NCBI GenBank assembly: GCA_022511395.1
Contig: JAFLRQ010000001.1
Span: 10,291-69,584, forward strand
Reading direction: 5' to 3'
From: Agathobacter sp.
GTDB lineage: Bacteria > Bacillota > Clostridia > Lachnospirales > Lachnospiraceae
DNA: 59,294 bases
Shown here one piece after another: positions 25,744 through 33,414 of this stretch. The notes under the pieces are model-generated. The model was not told where the DNA came from and searched no databases. It worked only from the letters and a program-made list of their open reading frames with translations. A program made the position numbers and the translations under genes. The stretch's first letter is position 1. Each line of letters begins with the position of its first letter.

Positions 25744-25756
25744 TACCGTATCCTTT

Positions 25757-26572
25757 CTAGTTCGTCCTTGAACTGTATGAATTATATACCTTTATCTCAA
25801 CGCGGCGATTCCTCGCACGCCCCTCCGCCGTCGTATTGTCCGCAATCGGCACATAAGCGCCGCGCCCGGAGGATTTGAGATTGGCGTCCGGTAGATTGGT
25901 GTGCTCTCTCAAATAGTCCGCCACACTCATCGCGCGGAACATGGAGAGCACGTTATTGTTTGGAAAACGGCTGGAGCTGATGGGCACGTTGTCCGTGTGT
26001 CCCTCCACTTCAATGATATGCTTGTTGTACCGCTCCAATATCTTGCCGATCTTGTCCATGATCGGGTATGCTTCCGTCACCAGATCCGCCTTTCCTGATT
26101 CAAAGAGGATCGCCCCGCTCAGATCAAGCTGAACGTACTGGGAATTGAATGTCACATCCACCATATCCGAGATGCCCGAAACATTGAGTGCCACCTCAAT
26201 CTCATCCGCCATCTCCTGCGACTCATTCAGCGCCTCCTGCTCATACTCCTCTATGAAGTTGCCCTTGCCATCATCCTCCGTATCAGTATCCGGAGCCATG
26301 GAGTTGGTCATCTCCTTATAGTAGGAATCCAGAAATTCCAACTGCCGCACACCGGCAGAGATCATTTCCCCGTCTCCGATTGTCGCGCCGCCGTTCGACA
26401 GGATGCTCACCGTGCTCTGCAGCGAGGCAATCACCTGCTGGAATTTCTCCTCGTCCACGGAGGACATGGAATACAGGAGCACGAAAAAGCACAGAAGCAG
26501 GTTCATCAAGTCCGAAAAGGTTGACATCCACGCCGGCGATCCCTTTTTGGGCTCCTCCTGTCTCTTAACCAT
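25757..26572 (-). CDS. motB: Flagellar stator protein MotB
   Basis: Stator subunit that anchors to peptidoglycan and carries the ion-channel Asp. The 271-residue protein has the membrane helix with the critical Asp21 in WMSTFSDLMNLLLCFFVLLY, a plug/linker region, and a C-terminal OmpA-like domain (about 135-265) with VEGHTDNVPISS and NRRVEIKV. The ATG overlaps the motA stop by one base. Whether it conducts protons or sodium cannot be settled from the sequence by eye. Confidence 0.96.
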   Translation of the reverse strand: MVKRQEEPKKGSPAWMSTFSDLMNLLLCFFVLLYSMSSVDEEKFQQVIASLQSTVSILSNGGATIGDGEMISAGVRQLEFLDSYYKEMTNSMAPDTDTEDDGKGNFIEEYEQEALNESQEMADEIEVALNVSGISDMVDVTFNSQYVQLDLSGAILFESGKADLVTEAYPIMDKIGKILERYNKHIIEVEGHTDNVPISSSRFPNNNVLSMFRAMSVADYLREHTNLPDANLKSSGRGAYVPIADNTTAEGRARNRRVEIKVYNSYSSRTN

Positions 26573-27369
26573 TACTCCTCACCTCCCGGAGCCTCCATTC
26601 CGACCGAATCTCTGGCGGACGGAGCAAGGAAGGATTTCAGTTTATCCTCAATCACGCGCGGATTCTCTCCGGCCTGAATCGAGAGGAGTCCCTCAATCGT
26701 AATATTGCGCAGAGTGACCTCAACGTCATTGTTGACCGAGAGCTTGGTTCCGATCGGATTACAGAGCCAGTTTGCGATCAGGGAACCGTACAGCGTGGTC
26801 AGAAGGGCCACGGCCATAGCCGGTCCGATGGTGGAGGCATCTTCCATGTTGTAAAGCATGATAACGAGTCCGACCAGCGTACCGATCATTCCCCATGCAG
26901 GGCCAAGCTCTGCCCATTTCTCCCAGAATCCGATGGTCTTCTTGTGGCGTGCCTCCAGACACACAAGATCCGTCTCCAGAATTCCCCGCACCAGCTCCGG
27001 GTCCGCGCCGTCCACGACAAGCATGATGCCCTTTTTCAGGAACTGGTCCTCAATGTTGTTCGCCGCCTCCTCAAGGGCAAGCAAACCTTCCTTACGTCCC
27101 ACGTTTGCGAGATCGATAATGGTCCTGATAATTTCCGCCGGGTCCATGTTGCCCTGCTCCTTGAACGCGAGCGAGGCACTCTTCAAACCATTGATGAAAT
27201 CCTTCAGCTTGTGGCTGCCCAGCGTACCGGCGATTGAACCTCCGACAGTAATGATTACAGAGGGAACATCGACAAAGTATTTAAAGCTTGACGGTCCTCC
27301 GCCCGTAATAATTCCGACCACGACCATCGCCGCGCCCATGATAATTCCTACAAGAGATGCTATATCCAA
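26572..27369 (-). CDS. motA: Flagellar stator protein MotA
   Basis: Five-subunit stator ring component with four membrane helices and a cytoplasmic loop that contacts FliG. The protein (~265 residues) has LVGIIMGAAMVVVGI at the N-terminus, the LEARHKKTIGFWEKW loop, and the conserved WGMIGTLVGLVIML helix (near residue 160). The start is a TTG at 27369 with GGAAGGTG upstream at good spacing, giving MDIASLVG. A GTG three codons earlier nearly touches that site. It is the first gene of the second flagellar unit. Confidence 0.95.
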   Translation of the reverse strand: MDIASLVGIIMGAAMVVVGIITGGGPSSFKYFVDVPSVIITVGGSIAGTLGSHKLKDFINGLKSASLAFKEQGNMDPAEIIRTIIDLANVGRKEGLLALEEAANNIEDQFLKKGIMLVVDGADPELVRGILETDLVCLEARHKKTIGFWEKWAELGPAWGMIGTLVGLVIMLYNMEDASTIGPAMAVALLTTLYGSLIANWLCNPIGTKLSVNNDVEVTLRNITIEGLLSIQAGENPRVIEDKLKSFLAPSARDSVGMEAPGGEE

Positions 27370-27417
27370 AGCTTTCACCTTCCGTAAAAAATTTATTTAT
27401 GTAATACCTACTATATG

Positions 27418-27446
27418 ATTTTACTAAACTTTGCTCCGAATGTCTA
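27418..27446 (-). promoter_or_regulatory. Predicted sigma-A promoter of the motA-to-fliA unit
   Basis: A -35 TAGACA (27441-27446) and a -10 TAAAAT (27418-27423) are separated by 17 bases on the minus strand, each one base off consensus. It lies just after the flgE terminator and about 45 bases before motA. If real, it makes the stator, switch, export and chemotaxis genes a separate transcript from the rod/hook genes. Confidence 0.65.
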
Positions 27447-27470
27447 CTTTCTTTTTGTGGAAAAACAAAA

Positions 27471-27521
27471 AAAATCCGAAAAACAGATAGAAAACGGCTA
27501 AAAACCACTTTCTATCTGTTT
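27471..27521. terminator. Bidirectional terminator between flgE and motA
   Basis: Perfect 13-bp arms (27481-27493 and 27509-27521) with a 15-base loop. On the minus strand, the relevant direction for flgE, the stem is followed shortly by a run of eight T residues. On the plus strand it also runs into T residues. It ends the flgB-flgE transcript. Confidence 0.85.
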
Positions 27522-27550
27522 TTTCGTCATTTAAAAATGTCAAAATTCAA

Positions 27551-29008
27551 TTATCGTTTCAAGTTGATAAGCTCCTCAAGAAGTGTATCGGAAACGGTAA
27601 TCACGCGGGAATTCGCCTGAAATCCACGCTGTGTAATGATCATGTCCGTAAACTGTCCGGAGAGATCCACGTTGGACATTTCCAGCTCGCCGGAATTCAT
27701 CTTGCTTCCGTCTGCGCTGATCTCCACGCCGATCCCGTCGAATTCGCCGGAGTTCAAGGTGGTCTGATAGCAGTTGTCGCCAACCTTCTCGAGACCGGAC
27801 GCATTTGCAAACTGTGCTGCGGCAAGCTGGCACAACAGCACGGTATTGCCGTTGTCATAGGAGCCGTAAACCTTTCCGGTCTGATCCACCTGCAGTCCCG
27901 TCAGCTTTCCGACCCTCTTGCCGGCACCCTCGCCGCCTGCTGCAGAGCCTTTGAGAGCCTTCATGGTGGAGGTTCCGCGGTTGTACTGGTTTAAGGATCT
28001 CGAGAAGTCCAGCTCAATGTCCGCGAAATTACTTCTCTGAATCGTCCCGTCCTCCTGAGTCGTATTATGTCCGGTCAACATAGCCGAAAGATTTAACATC
28101 ACGCTTGTGGCGCCATCCTGTCCGGGGATACTGCGGAACACACCGGTGTTGCGATCGTACTCAATATCGTACCCGTTAACGCCATTTTCTCCAAAGTACT
28201 GAGCAAGGCTCGCAAGAAACGTCTCCTCATCAATCGGATCGCCGTTTTCATCGGCCCTGGAGAACAGGGACTTGCCGTCGGTATCCAGAATATCCGTCAA
28301 CGAAACGTGATAGTTGCCGTCAATCGGTGTTCCGTCATCCTCCTTGTTCTGGGTCACGGAAAATCTTGCGGTGTAATTGTAGCCCAGATCATCGTAAAAC
28401 GCGAGCTGCATGATGTAGCCGCCCTCTGCCTCAATGTCGGTGTCCGTCTTGTCAAGAATGCCCGAAATATATGCCCGGGTGGTCGCCTCCGGGGAAGCCG
28501 TCATATTCTCCGGTGCCATCACCTGCAGCGGGGACACCGTGTCCTTGCGGATCTCCCCCGTAAGCGGGTCAACCTGCCAGCCCATCACGGTGTAGCCGGT
28601 AGAGCTCATGCAGAGGAAGCCGTTTCCGTCCACATAGAAAGAGCCGGCTCTTGTGAAGAAGGTGTTGGTTCCGTCGCTGACCACGAAGAAATTGGTGGTC
28701 TGGCTGTCGGAAAGCCGGATGTCAAAGGGATAGCCGGTGGTCTCCGCCGCACCCGAGCCCGTGATGTTGCACATGGTCGATGCGGTGGCCACACCGAGAC
28801 CGATCTGCTTTGCGTTGACGCCGCCGATTCCTCTGGCCATGTCGCCGCCGGATGCAGATGCGGTAGTCTGATACATAATTTCACTGAATCTTACGTTGGA
28901 AGCCTTGAATGCCTCCGTGTTCACATTCGAGATGTTGTTACCGATAACATCCATTCTCGTCTGATGTGTCTTAAGTCCGGACACAGCAGAAAAAAGTGAT
29001 CTCATCAT
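27551..29008 (-). CDS. flgE: Flagellar hook protein FlgE
   Basis: Builds the hook, the universal joint between rod and filament. The 485-residue protein starts MMRSLFSAVSGLKTHQTRMDVIGNNISNVNTEAFK-like, with the rod/hook N-terminal signature ANNISN-type motif at residues 24-29. The middle domain is variable, and the C-terminus holds the family motif (NVDLSGQFTDMIITQRGFQAN and ITVSDTLLEELINLKR). It is exported by the FliP/Q/R-FlhA/B gate. Two adjacent ATG codons make the exact start ambiguous by one residue. A structured 135-base leader precedes it. Confidence 0.95.
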   Translation of the reverse strand: MMRSLFSAVSGLKTHQTRMDVIGNNISNVNTEAFKASNVRFSEIMYQTTASASGGDMARGIGGVNAKQIGLGVATASTMCNITGSGAAETTGYPFDIRLSDSQTTNFFVVSDGTNTFFTRAGSFYVDGNGFLCMSSTGYTVMGWQVDPLTGEIRKDTVSPLQVMAPENMTASPEATTRAYISGILDKTDTDIEAEGGYIMQLAFYDDLGYNYTARFSVTQNKEDDGTPIDGNYHVSLTDILDTDGKSLFSRADENGDPIDEETFLASLAQYFGENGVNGYDIEYDRNTGVFRSIPGQDGATSVMLNLSAMLTGHNTTQEDGTIQRSNFADIELDFSRSLNQYNRGTSTMKALKGSAAGGEGAGKRVGKLTGLQVDQTGKVYGSYDNGNTVLLCQLAAAQFANASGLEKVGDNCYQTTLNSGEFDGIGVEISADGSKMNSGELEMSNVDLSGQFTDMIITQRGFQANSRVITVSDTLLEELINLKR

Positions 29009-29044
29009 AGTGCAGTTTCCTCCTTAAAATCGAATTCACCCAAC

Positions 29045-29129
29045 AAATCCGATCGGAGATGGCCATGCAGTCGGATTTCGTCTGTCAGTCGGAAATCCCC
29101 CTCGCCCCCTCAGCCGCGCACACAGCGGC
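29045..29129 (-). promoter_or_regulatory. flgE leader with mutually exclusive hairpins
   Basis: On the minus strand, arms 29071-29078/29045-29052 form a perfect 8-bp stem, and arms 29092-29098/29073-29079 form a perfect 7-bp stem. The two share bases 29073-29078, so only one can form at a time. A further 5-bp G/C stem (29125-29129/29113-29117) lies upstream. The arrangement resembles an attenuator or RNA switch. I could not match it to a c-di-GMP riboswitch or other known class. Confidence 0.45.
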
Positions 29130-29143
29130 CTTTGGTCCGGTTC

Positions 29144-29548
29144 TTACATAATTACTGCGCCATCTATGTTGGTGAATATATTGCTGTTTGTTTCCTCTTG
29201 ATCCATTGCAGTTACAACCGTCCGGTTCGGCACATTCACGATGAAAGCCAGCGAGTCTACCAGCACCAGCGATTCGTTGATGCCCTTCGCCTTTGCCTGC
29301 TCTACACCGCTTTCCAGCCGCGCGCTCTGCTCGGTTGACAGGTTAATGCCCCGGCTCTCAAGCCTTGACGCCGCATGTCTGGAGAACTTGAGCTCTGTCG
29401 CCTGCTCCGCCGCCAGATCCTGCTGCTGTCTGAGCACTTCCTCAAAAGAGATGTCGGCTGGCTTTCCGGCTTTGCCTGTGCTCTTCTGATTTAAAAACTG
29501 GTCGGTTATCTGTTCTATGGACTTAAATTGATTTGTAATCGGCTTCAT
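29144..29548 (-). CDS. TIGR02530-family flagellar operon protein
   Basis: A 134-residue soluble protein of the family found between flgD and flgE in Firmicute flagellar operons. It contains the recognisable stretch LKFSRHAASRLESRGI (about residues 53-68) and ends with the pattern SLAFIVNVPNRTVVTAMD. The family is linked to hook assembly, but its exact role is not established. The ATG start at 29548 follows flgD by 30 bases. The 135-base gap after it carries the structured leader of flgE. Confidence 0.85.
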   Translation of the reverse strand: MKPITNQFKSIEQITDQFLNQKSTGKAGKPADISFEEVLRQQQDLAAEQATELKFSRHAASRLESRGINLSTEQSARLESGVEQAKAKGINESLVLVDSLAFIVNVPNRTVVTAMDQEETNSNIFTNIDGAVIM

Positions 29549-29578
29549 AACCTCTCCTCCGTGAGCCTGCCGGTTTTC

Positions 29579-30292
29579 CTAAGCAATGTTTTCGTTTTCG
29601 TCGCCGCTGTCGCTGTCGCCGCCGTCCTCGCCATTACCCTCAGACTCTTTCTGCTGCTCAAGCACTTCCTGAAGCCTCGTCCAGTACTCGCCGATCTGCT
29701 TCACTGTGTCGTCGTCCACAAACTGTCTCTGATAGTCTGACAGCCCGTCATAAATGTCCTTGACCTGGGTAATCATGATCTCGTGCTCCGGCCGAACATT
29801 GTCGAGATCCGGAAGATACTTGACCATATTTGCGAGGGTCGCCGCAATTACCGCCGCCTCATAATACTCGTTGTTGACCACCGTCTCCAGACTGGACAGC
29901 GGATATTCATTTCCGTTGACGGACAGATACGTCTCTCCGTTCTTATAGAGCACGTAATCAACCACGCCGTCCACGGTGTTGGTCCTTCCGGTCGTCTCGT
30001 CCTCAACCTGTAAGATAACTGTCTTTCCTACAAGGTCGTTCGCCATTGCACTCTGCTGGGTATTCTGCATTGCGAGCATCGCCTCAACCTGTGAGAAGGT
30101 TGCAAGCTGTGCCACATACTCCGTGTTGCTCGTGGGCTCCAGCGGATCCTGATACTGCATCTCGGCACATAACAACTGCAAAAAATCCTGATAGTCAAGC
30201 TTGGATCCTTTCGCCGGCTCAAACTGCCTTGAGCTTGGCGTTTTGTTCTGCTGCAGAACTCCGTCGACTACCGCTGCTACATTACTTGCCAT
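29579..30292 (-). CDS. flgD: Flagellar hook-capping (scaffold) protein FlgD with unusual C-terminus
   Basis: FlgD caps the growing hook and is needed for polymerisation of FlgE. The 237-residue protein has the conserved N-terminal region (about 25-75, LDYQDFLQLLCAEMQYQDPLEP and VAQLATFSQVEAM) and a beta segment (about 90-135, GKTVILQVEDE). The usual Tudor/FN3-like hook-cap C-terminal part is not obvious. Instead residues ~165-215 form a helical segment (VKDIYDGLSDYQRQFVDDD), resembling repeats in Gram-positive surface proteins, followed by a low-complexity acidic tail. Confidence 0.9.
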   Translation of the reverse strand: MASNVAAVVDGVLQQNKTPSSRQFEPAKGSKLDYQDFLQLLCAEMQYQDPLEPTSNTEYVAQLATFSQVEAMLAMQNTQQSAMANDLVGKTVILQVEDETTGRTNTVDGVVDYVLYKNGETYLSVNGNEYPLSSLETVVNNEYYEAAVIAATLANMVKYLPDLDNVRPEHEIMITQVKDIYDGLSDYQRQFVDDDTVKQIGEYWTRLQEVLEQQKESEGNGEDGGDSDSGDENENIA

Positions 30293-30319
30293 ACACTCTC
30301 CTTTCTTTTGTCCTTTCCA

Positions 30320-32068
30320 CTACGCGGACAAATCCATTGTGTTGCCGTTTTCCCTCATAATCTGCGCAACCAGAGCTTCCTCCTCCGTCATCACGCCCGA
30401 AACCTCATCGAGCTCATCCAGACGGATGTTTCTTCTGTGAAGCGCTGCAGCCTCTGCCTGCTCGCCTTCCTGCTCCTCGCGTCTGGCGTTCTGCTCCAGA
30501 TTCTGCTCAAACTCGTGGGACGCGACCGTCACTTCGATGGCGTCCACCTTGACACCTGCCTGATTCAGATTCTGCTTCAGATCCGCGATCTGAGTCTCAA
30601 GCGCATTCCGAACCGCTTCGTTTGCTGCCGTGATCTGGGCGTTCACCGCACCTTCTCTCGCAGAAACCTGCACGTAAACCTTGCCGAGATTTTCAGGATT
30701 CAGCTGCATTTCCATGCTTGTGGTTTCCCCGGAAATATTTACCTTGACCTGTTCCGCAATCTGCCTGATGATGTCCATTGTGTCGATGGATGTGAAAGAG
30801 ACATCCTTCACCGGCATCTCCATTGCCATGGCTTTAAACTCCTGCGCATTCACCGAAACCGTATTCACCGTCCCGTCGAAGCCCTTATGGCTCCTAAAGC
30901 TCTCCGGTTCCTTCTGTGTGTCATTCCCGAAGAATCCGTCCTTGGACTCTTTTCCGTCAGCCATTTGTCTCTGCTCCGGCTCTGCCACCTTCGGCAGTCT
31001 CTGCTCCGGCGCCTCCGGTTCTTCTTCCTTGGCCTCCACACGCTCTGCGGGCTCCTCTTTCGGTTTCACTGTAAGCGGCTCCACCGGCTGTACCTCTGCT
31101 GCCACTTCCCCGGTCTGCACCTGAACCGTCTCCGACTGTTCTTTCTGCACCGCAGCATCCTCTGTCACGGCTTTGATTTCCGGCTTGACCTCTGTTTTGG
31201 GTTCAGTCCCTGCCTTCGGCTCAGTCTCTTTCTTTGGCTCAGCATCAGCCACAATCACAGTCTCAGCTTCCGCCACTGCCACGGCTTCGTCCTCTGTCTC
31301 GACCGGCCGGTTCTGCATAGCCGTCTCAGCCGGCTGTTCCACCGTAACCTGCACTTCAGCCCGCATCTGCGGCTCCGACATCTCCTGCCGTTCTACCGGC
31401 GCCACTTCCTGCGCCTGCGGCGCATCCGGCTGCCTCAACAGTTCCGGCATCTCCGCCATCACTTCCGGCTGCTCCAGCACATCCATGTGGGCAATCAATT
31501 CGTCCTTTTGATCCACCGGCAGATCCATAGCCTTCATCAGCTGGTCTCCAAGCTCCCTGACATCCTTCATGAGATCCACAAAATCAGGATTGATCAAAAG
31601 CTCCGACGGATTCTCCGCCCCGGTAAGTTCCACCGCAAGCTGCGCCAGATTTACCGGATTCATGAGGTCATAGGCAGTCAGCCCAAGCAGTTCCATTGCA
31701 TTCAGGACTTCTTCCTCCGACACATCCAGCTCCTCAGCCACTTCCGCAACCACCTGCTCCTTGAAATCGCCAAGCTCCTCTTTGGACTCTGTGATCTTCC
31801 TGTCAACACCCTGTACATTCGCCTGACCAATCTCCGTATCTCTGTACTGATACCGGTCATAGGCGTCCGTTGCGCTGATTTTCACATCGCCTGAAGGCTC
31901 CTGCGCTTTCGCCGGAACCGGAATTTCTGAGCTGTTTGTGTTCATCAGAAAAGCAAACATTCCGGCCATCATCGGATCCTCGGTTTTGGTTTTGGGTCCG
32001 GCAGCATTTGTATTTACGGCCGGTCCTGCTTTTGCAGCCGTCCAGTGAAATACATTTGCACCTGTCAT
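30320..32068 (-). CDS. fliK: Flagellar hook-length control protein FliK
   Basis: Secreted molecular ruler that triggers the FlhB switch when the hook is long enough. The 582-residue protein has a disordered N-terminal half. Its centre (about 210-400) is a low-complexity stretch rich in Glu, Val, Ala, Pro and Lys, as ruler regions often are. The C-terminal Flg_hook domain (about 430-530) contains MQLNPENLGKVYVQVSAREG. It starts at the ATG at 32068. The long central stretch may vary in length between strains. Confidence 0.9.
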   Translation of the reverse strand: MTGANVFHWTAAKAGPAVNTNAAGPKTKTEDPMMAGMFAFLMNTNSSEIPVPAKAQEPSGDVKISATDAYDRYQYRDTEIGQANVQGVDRKITESKEELGDFKEQVVAEVAEELDVSEEEVLNAMELLGLTAYDLMNPVNLAQLAVELTGAENPSELLINPDFVDLMKDVRELGDQLMKAMDLPVDQKDELIAHMDVLEQPEVMAEMPELLRQPDAPQAQEVAPVERQEMSEPQMRAEVQVTVEQPAETAMQNRPVETEDEAVAVAEAETVIVADAEPKKETEPKAGTEPKTEVKPEIKAVTEDAAVQKEQSETVQVQTGEVAAEVQPVEPLTVKPKEEPAERVEAKEEEPEAPEQRLPKVAEPEQRQMADGKESKDGFFGNDTQKEPESFRSHKGFDGTVNTVSVNAQEFKAMAMEMPVKDVSFTSIDTMDIIRQIAEQVKVNISGETTSMEMQLNPENLGKVYVQVSAREGAVNAQITAANEAVRNALETQIADLKQNLNQAGVKVDAIEVTVASHEFEQNLEQNARREEQEGEQAEAAALHRRNIRLDELDEVSGVMTEEEALVAQIMRENGNTMDLSA

Positions 32069-32100
32069 GTCATTCCTCCTTTCCTTTTTTCTACAGATTT

Positions 32101-32943
32101 CTAACGATCCGGTTCCATGATCTCCGTCAGTCTGGCGGCCAGCTCCGGTTCCATCTGTGCAAGGATGTCGCCCCTCTGCTTAGCCCCCATGTTGGTCAGA
32201 ATCTCCGCTACCAATCCAAGATTGTTTGTCATGGAGTTGAAGATTTCTGCCGCATCCTTCGGCTGCATCTGTGAATATGTCTTTACATAATCTGCGACGG
32301 AATCGTCGTAGGAAATCTGCGCAATCACTTGTTTATATAGGACAGCGGCATTCTCAGGATCAATGCTTTCATAAAATGCCCTATATTCTCTTATATCGGG
32401 TGAAACGTCCGATAACACAACCTCTTCGTAAAACTTTTGTTTCTCCCTTTCAAAGGCTGCCTCTTCTTCTTTGTACACGGACAACTCATTGATGGTCGCC
32501 TGCAAATCCGCAATTGTCGCCACATCGTCCAGGTTCTTTTCGATCGCAGCGTCCAATTCGTCCTCAAGCTCCCGAATCCGTGCCAGCGCCTCGTCGAGTG
32601 ACCGGTAAGGCGGCTGATTTTCACCGTCCGGATAAACGACCTCCGGCTCTGGCAAAATCTTGTTCACATACGGAACATCCTTCAAAATCGGGTAGAGCAC
32701 GGAGGATCCGAACCCACCCACATCACTCCGGATCAAAATCGCCAGAATTCCGACCCAGATTGCGATAATCAAAATAGTCACAAGAAACAGGACCAGCTTG
32801 CTGCCAAAACTTTCCCCTTCCTCCCCGTCCGCAGCATCCTTATCCTTGCCTTTCTTTCCGCTCTTTTTTCCTTTTTTCCTGCGAGCCTTTGGATCGTCGT
32901 CCAACTCCTCCGCAGGCTTCAGAAAATCGTCTCGTTTTGCCAT
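32101..32943 (-). CDS. MotE-like / MgtE-N-domain flagellar protein
   Basis: A 280-residue membrane protein. It has a Lys/Asp-rich cytosolic N-terminus (about 1-48), one membrane segment (about 49-70), a coiled coil (about 115-170) and a C-terminal helical domain like the MgtE N-terminal/FliG-N fold (about 185-278, with YDDSVADYVKTYSQMQPKDAAEIFNSM split over two helices). It lies between fliJ and fliK, where B. subtilis has ylxF. In other bacteria, MotE proteins of this form chaperone MotC. The role here is inferred only. Confidence 0.8.
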   Translation of the reverse strand: MAKRDDFLKPAEELDDDPKARRKKGKKSGKKGKDKDAADGEEGESFGSKLVLFLVTILIIAIWVGILAILIRSDVGGFGSSVLYPILKDVPYVNKILPEPEVVYPDGENQPPYRSLDEALARIRELEDELDAAIEKNLDDVATIADLQATINELSVYKEEEAAFEREKQKFYEEVVLSDVSPDIREYRAFYESIDPENAAVLYKQVIAQISYDDSVADYVKTYSQMQPKDAAEIFNSMTNNLGLVAEILTNMGAKQRGDILAQMEPELAARLTEIMEPDR

Positions 32944-32964
32944 GATATGTACTCCTTTTATCGA

Positions 32965-33411
32965 CTATGCATGGTTGTTAAAGGTGTAGCTCACCAGCTC
33001 GTCGATCTCCTTCATCTCCTCCACTGCCAGTTCGTGCTTGAACTCATCGAACGCTTTCTCCCGCAGTTTTTCCTGAACCTTGCGCTCCTGCATCACTTCG
33101 TTTAAAGCGCGCCTTGCATCCTCCAGCACAAGCTCCGCCTTGTGCACCTCCATCATCTGCCGCCGCACGATGGTCTTCATCGCATTTAAGTCTGCCCGGG
33201 CATTGGTGACTGACTGCACGTCAATCGCGCCCGACATCAGCTCCTTTAAGCGCCTCTCGTAGCCGACACGGCGCACCAGATAGCCCTGCAGCTTTTCCTG
33301 CTCCGCCATGTACGCCTGATTCGCCAGAGCAAAGGCCATCTGCGCCTGCGTTTCAAGCTTCTGCTTAATATTCAAAATATTCTGCATGCGATAGACAAAC
33401 TTTTTTGCCAT
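32965..33411 (-). CDS. fliJ: Flagellar export chaperone FliJ
   Basis: Coiled-coil stalk protein that links the FliI ATPase ring to FlhA and cycles export chaperones. The 148-residue protein is almost all alpha-helical and antiparallel coiled coil, starting MAKKFVYRMQNILNIKQKLE, typical of the family. It follows fliI with a 3-base gap. Sequence conservation is low in this family, so context carries much of the assignment. Confidence 0.9.
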   Translation of the reverse strand: MAKKFVYRMQNILNIKQKLETQAQMAFALANQAYMAEQEKLQGYLVRRVGYERRLKELMSGAIDVQSVTNARADLNAMKTIVRRQMMEVHKAELVLEDARRALNEVMQERKVQEKLREKAFDEFKHELAVEEMKEIDELVSYTFNNHA

Positions 33412-33414
33412 TCA

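Noticed and set aside
29009-29143. c-di-GMP riboswitch (GEMM type) upstream of flgE
   Set aside because: The conserved GEMM core sequences could not be found; the paired arms do not fit that fold.
30308-31894. Long open frame on the plus strand opposite fliK
   Set aside because: Its translation is Leu/Arg/His-rich with no family likeness, and fliK on the other strand has a clear conserved domain and operon position. Codon bias of the real gene creates the mirror frame.
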